Assembly (NCBI GenBank): GCA_027298165.1
Contig: JAPUGN010000121.1
Location: 1 to 9,181, forward strand
Length of the DNA: 9,181 nucleotides
Direction: 5' to 3'
Source of the DNA: Nitrospinota bacterium
GTDB lineage: Bacteria > Nitrospinota > Nitrospinia > Nitrospinales > Nitrospinaceae
Both the position numbers and the translations under genes were made by a program. Position 1 is the stretch's first letter, and each line of letters opens with the position of its first letter. Below, in pieces: positions 6,743 through 9,181 of the stretch. Under the pieces are notes generated by a model. The model did not search any database, had not been told where the DNA came from, and saw only the letters and a program-made list of their open reading frames with translations.

Positions 6743-7939
6743 GTGGAAGCCGCCTCCAATCAGGATATCGTCAAAACCGTTCAGGTCAATGGTGCCCGCA
6801 TCACACTGTTGGGAACCGCCCATGTGTCCCAGAAAAGCGTCGATCTGGTCGAGGAAAAGATCCGGACCGGTGAATACGACCGCATTGCCATCGAGCTGTG
6901 TCCTCCCCGTTTTCATAACCTGGTTCAAAAATCCACATGGAAGAACCTCGATATCTACCAGGTCCTGCGCCAGGGGAAGGGGTCTTTGCTGTTGATCAAT
7001 CTGGCCCTCTCCGCTTACCAGAAGCGGCTCGCCGATAAAATCGGCGTGGTACCGGGCCAGGAAATGATCAAGGCCATCGAGCTGTCGGGGGAATACAACC
7101 TGCCGCTGGAGGTCATCGACCGCGACATCACCACGACCCTGCAACGGATGTATCAAGGCGTTTCGTTCTGGCAGAAAATCAAATTATTCGGCAGTCTGAT
7201 CACCAGTATTTTTATCGGCGAAGAAATCACTGAACAGCAGATTGAAGACCTCAAGGAAGGCGATATGCTCCATTCCCTGGTTGAGGAGTTCGGGGAGGTG
7301 TTGCCCTCGGTCAAGAAAGTGCTGATCGATGAACGCGACCTGTTCATGGTCGGAAAATTGATCGAGATGACGAAATCACCGGATAAACCCAAAAATATAC
7401 TGGCCATGGTGGGGGCGGGCCATCTCATCGGCATGTTACCCGCTTTCGATCATCCCCCGACGCCAGAGGTTCTCGAGGAGCTGGACCAAAAACCCCGGCC
7501 CAGTAAAATGGGGTATTATGTCGGGTGGGGAATCGGTCTCTTCATCCTCAGTATGTTCGGGGTCGGGTATATGCGGTCGCCCGAGTTGGGCGGGCAGTTG
7601 GTCCTCCAGTGGATCGTGATCAACGGCGGGTTGAGCGCCCTGGGCGCGGCTCTGGCGTTTGCCCACCCGGTTTCGATATTGGCGGCGTTTCTGGCGGCGC
7701 CTTTGACTTCTCTCAATCCCACGATAGGCGCTGGAATGGTGGTCGGTATCGTGGAATCCTATATCCGGAAACCCAAAGTGGCGGATTTCGAATCCATCCG
7801 TGAGGACATCGGCCACTTCAAAATGTGGTGGAAAAATAGAGTGGTCCGGGTATTTCTGATTTTTTTCTTCGCCAACCTCGGATCGGCGGCTGGAACGTTC
7901 ATCGCAGGATCGTCGATCGTATATAAGATTTTCGGGTAA
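6743..7939 (+). CDS. TraB/PrgY-family membrane protein
   Basis: The family includes enterococcal PrgY, which lowers pheromone activity. It is related at fold level to the TIKI and ChaN/EreA group, for which metal-dependent hydrolysis is known or proposed. The biochemical role of chromosomal bacterial members is unknown. The 398 residues begin with the TraB domain. Its conserved motifs are LLGTAHVSQKSV (22-33, with H27), AIELCPPRF (49-57, with E51), VIDRDITTTLQR (124-135), the segment DERDLFM (196-202) and MVGAGHLIGM (222-231, with H227). These H and E residues are the expected catalytic or metal-binding candidates, and all are present. The C-terminal third is membranous, with hydrophobic segments near 257-277, 286-308, 310-340 (perhaps two) and 367-395. 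No signal peptide is visible, so the domain probably faces the cytoplasm, but topology is inferred. The first gene of a tight three-gene set, it ends 5 bases before the dehydrogenase. Confidence 0.88.
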   Translation: MEAASNQDIVKTVQVNGARITLLGTAHVSQKSVDLVEEKIRTGEYDRIAIELCPPRFHNLVQKSTWKNLDIYQVLRQGKGSLLLINLALSAYQKRLADKIGVVPGQEMIKAIELSGEYNLPLEVIDRDITTTLQRMYQGVSFWQKIKLFGSLITSIFIGEEITEQQIEDLKEGDMLHSLVEEFGEVLPSVKKVLIDERDLFMVGKLIEMTKSPDKPKNILAMVGAGHLIGMLPAFDHPPTPEVLEELDQKPRPSKMGYYVGWGIGLFILSMFGVGYMRSPELGGQLVLQWIVINGGLSALGAALAFAHPVSILAAFLAAPLTSLNPTIGAGMVVGIVESYIRKPKVADFESIREDIGHFKMWWKNRVVRVFLIFFFANLGSAAGTFIAGSSIVYKIFG

Positions 7940-7944
7940 TTTCC

Positions 7945-8880
7945 ATGACACAAAATTCTCCACAGGTGGTGGTCACCCCACCGTCCATATGCAACTCACC
8001 CACTCTCCGGAAAGAACTGTCCGACCGATTTCCGCAGGCTTCGTTCAACCCCCTCGGACGTTATATGAACGAGGAGGAATTGATCCACTTCGCCGGCGAG
8101 ACGGAGGCTCTGTTGATCGGGCGCGACGACATGACCGACAAGATTCTCTCCGCCTTGCCGGATTTGAAGTTTATCGCCAAATATGGGGTCGGCCTCGACA
8201 ATATCGACCAGGAAGCGCTGGAGCGGCATCAGGTGGAATTGCGGTGGACCGAGGGCATCAACCGGCGCTCGGTGGCGGAGTTGACTCTCAGCTTCATGTT
8301 GGGTTTGTGCCACAACGTATTTCGTACCGGGGCGGACCTCAAGCAGGGGCAATGGGTCAAAGAGGGCGGCCGGATGCTGCAAGGCAAAACCGTCGGCATC
8401 ATCGGCTGCGGCAATATCGGCATGGAAGTGGTCCGGCTTCTGCAACCGTTCGAGTGTACGGTCTGGGTCAACGATATATTGGATCGGTCCGGGTTTTGCG
8501 CCGAGACCGGCGCGGAGGAGAAAAAATTCGAAGAGGTGTTGCGGGGATCGGACATTCTCTCCCTGCATGTCCCGTTGACGGATCAAACGAGTCACATGAT
8601 ACACAAAAACGCGATTCACCAGATGCGGCTGACGGCATTTTTGATCAACACCAGCCGCGGCGAGGTGGTGGATCAGGACGCATTGAAAGAGGCGTTGCTG
8701 AAAGGAACCCTCTCCGGTGCGGCGCTCGATGTGTTTGCCCAGGAACCGCCGGAGGATCAGGAACTCCTGGCCTGTCCCAATCTGATGGTCACCCCGCACA
8801 TCGGCGGCAACGCCTTGGAAGCGATGGAAGCCATGGCCCGCGCCGCCTTTCAACACCTCGAAGATTATTTTAGAAAATAG
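7945..8880 (+). CDS. D-2-hydroxyacid dehydrogenase, short phosphoglycerate dehydrogenase type
   Basis: This is an NAD-dependent oxidoreductase of the D-isomer-specific 2-hydroxyacid dehydrogenase family, interconverting a D-2-hydroxyacid and its 2-keto acid. The 311 residues start with the typical VVVTPPS strand of the substrate domain. YGVGLDNID (80-88) and GINRRSVAELTLSFML (104-119) follow. The Rossmann motif GCGNIG (154-159) comes next, with an acidic D177 at the end of the next strand suggesting NAD rather than NADP. The catalytic triad is intact: R238 in NTSRGEVVD, E267 in DVFAQEPP and H285 in TPHIGG. It lacks the ACT or other C-terminal regulatory domain of long SerA enzymes. Serine synthesis is possible, but glyoxylate/hydroxypyruvate reduction or another keto acid cannot be excluded. 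The ATG is 5 bases after the TraB-family stop with a weak ribosome site, implying coupling. The family is certain; the substrate is not. Confidence 0.9.
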   Translation: MTQNSPQVVVTPPSICNSPTLRKELSDRFPQASFNPLGRYMNEEELIHFAGETEALLIGRDDMTDKILSALPDLKFIAKYGVGLDNIDQEALERHQVELRWTEGINRRSVAELTLSFMLGLCHNVFRTGADLKQGQWVKEGGRMLQGKTVGIIGCGNIGMEVVRLLQPFECTVWVNDILDRSGFCAETGAEEKKFEEVLRGSDILSLHVPLTDQTSHMIHKNAIHQMRLTAFLINTSRGEVVDQDALKEALLKGTLSGAALDVFAQEPPEDQELLACPNLMVTPHIGGNALEAMEAMARAAFQHLEDYFRK

Positions 8881-8884
8881 GGAA
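8879..8884 (+). promoter_or_regulatory. Ribosome binding site of the methyltransferase gene
   Basis: AGGGAA overlaps the TAG stop of the dehydrogenase and ends 3 bases before the ATG at 8888. The spacing is short but usable. The overlap suggests the two genes are read from one messenger. Confidence 0.5.
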
Positions 8885-8887
8885 CCG

Positions 8888-9181
8888 ATGAACGACGAAA
8901 TCCGCAACGGCTACGAACAGGCCGATTGGCAGAAACATTACGATGACAACGATCTCGGCTGGGACCTGGGACACGTGGCTCGGCCTTTCGTCCATCTGTT
9001 CGACGAAAAGGAAATTCCACAAGGGAGCATGATTATTCCCGGATGCGGGCAGGGCCATGAAGTGATTTTTTTCGCCGAGCGGAGATTTCAGGTGACCGGG
9101 GTCGATTATAGCCTCGGCGCGGTGGAGTTACTCCGGCGTTCCATGAAGAAGACTGGGCTGGAGGCAAAAGTTTTGCACCGG
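8888..9181 (+). CDS. Thiopurine-methyltransferase-like SAM-dependent methyltransferase (3' end cut by window edge)
   Basis: An open frame of 98 codons runs off the right edge without a stop. The N-terminus has the tryptophan-rich entry typical of the TPMT/halide methyltransferase group (ADWQKHYDDNDLGWDLGHV, about 12-30). SAM-binding motif I, MIIPGCGQGHE (48-58), and the acidic motif II segment VTGVDYS (69-75) follow. Relatives are about 200 residues and act in the cytoplasm, moving a methyl group from SAM to thiols, halides, or selenium and tellurium compounds; the substrate here cannot be read from the sequence. The ATG is 7 bases after the dehydrogenase stop, with AGGGAA before it, so it is the third gene of the operon starting at 6743. 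The assignment to class I methyltransferases is firm. The TPMT-like subgroup is likely but rests on the N-terminal half only. Confidence 0.82.
   Translation, partial: MNDEIRNGYEQADWQKHYDDNDLGWDLGHVARPFVHLFDEKEIPQGSMIIPGCGQGHEVIFFAERRFQVTGVDYSLGAVELLRRSMKKTGLEAKVLHR

Noticed and set aside
6691..6873. A 60-codon plus-strand frame starting in the divergent region.
   Set aside because: More than two thirds of it overlaps the TraB-family gene in another frame, it has no good ribosome site and no recognisable feature.
7989..8873. A 294-codon plus-strand frame and a 303-codon minus-strand frame (7996-8907) both lying across the dehydrogenase gene.
   Set aside because: The dehydrogenase frame has every expected family motif. 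The other two are rich in R, G, P, H and Q with no recognisable domain, as expected of shadow frames in GC-rich coding DNA.

Overview
The window is an ordinary-looking piece of a bacterial chromosome with moderately high GC and densely packed genes. The mreBCD-mrdA cell-elongation cluster, with its periplasmic MreC and class B penicillin-binding protein, points to a rod-shaped, cell-walled and probably Gram-negative bacterium. The gene styles (PilZ receptor, bacterial TraB/PrgY-type protein, several GTG starts) would suit Nitrospinota or a deltaproteobacterial lineage. That placement is an impression from the protein sequences, not a demonstrated assignment.

Left part (1-4554, + strand): the 3' half of mreB, then mreC, mreD and mrdA (PBP2) follow one another with gaps of 1 and 14 bases and a 4-base overlap, so they read as one translationally coupled operon. 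Together they encode the cytoplasmic actin filament, its periplasmic and membrane partners, and the transpeptidase of the elongasome. The rodA glycosyltransferase gene often found next is absent; a PilZ-domain (c-di-GMP receptor type) gene lies 77 bases downstream of mrdA instead.

Middle (4547-6538, - strand): a complete uvrB, the damage-recognition helicase of nucleotide excision repair, converges on the PilZ gene and overlaps it by 8 bases. The 204-base divergent region 6539-6742 carries the 5' signals for uvrB and for the next operon, plus a GC-rich hairpin and a G-rich tract.

Right part (6743-9181, + strand): a tight three-gene set. A TraB/PrgY-family membrane protein is followed 5 bases later by a short-form D-2-hydroxyacid dehydrogenase of the phosphoglycerate dehydrogenase type. 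A thiopurine-methyltransferase-like SAM enzyme starts 7 bases after that and is cut by the window edge. Their common pathway is not evident from sequence.

No tRNA, rRNA, CRISPR array, insertion sequence, integrase or convincing rho-independent terminator was seen. The genes are well-known families; I found no strong sign of a new system. The most notable points are the PilZ gene placed after mrdA and the TraB-dehydrogenase-methyltransferase grouping.
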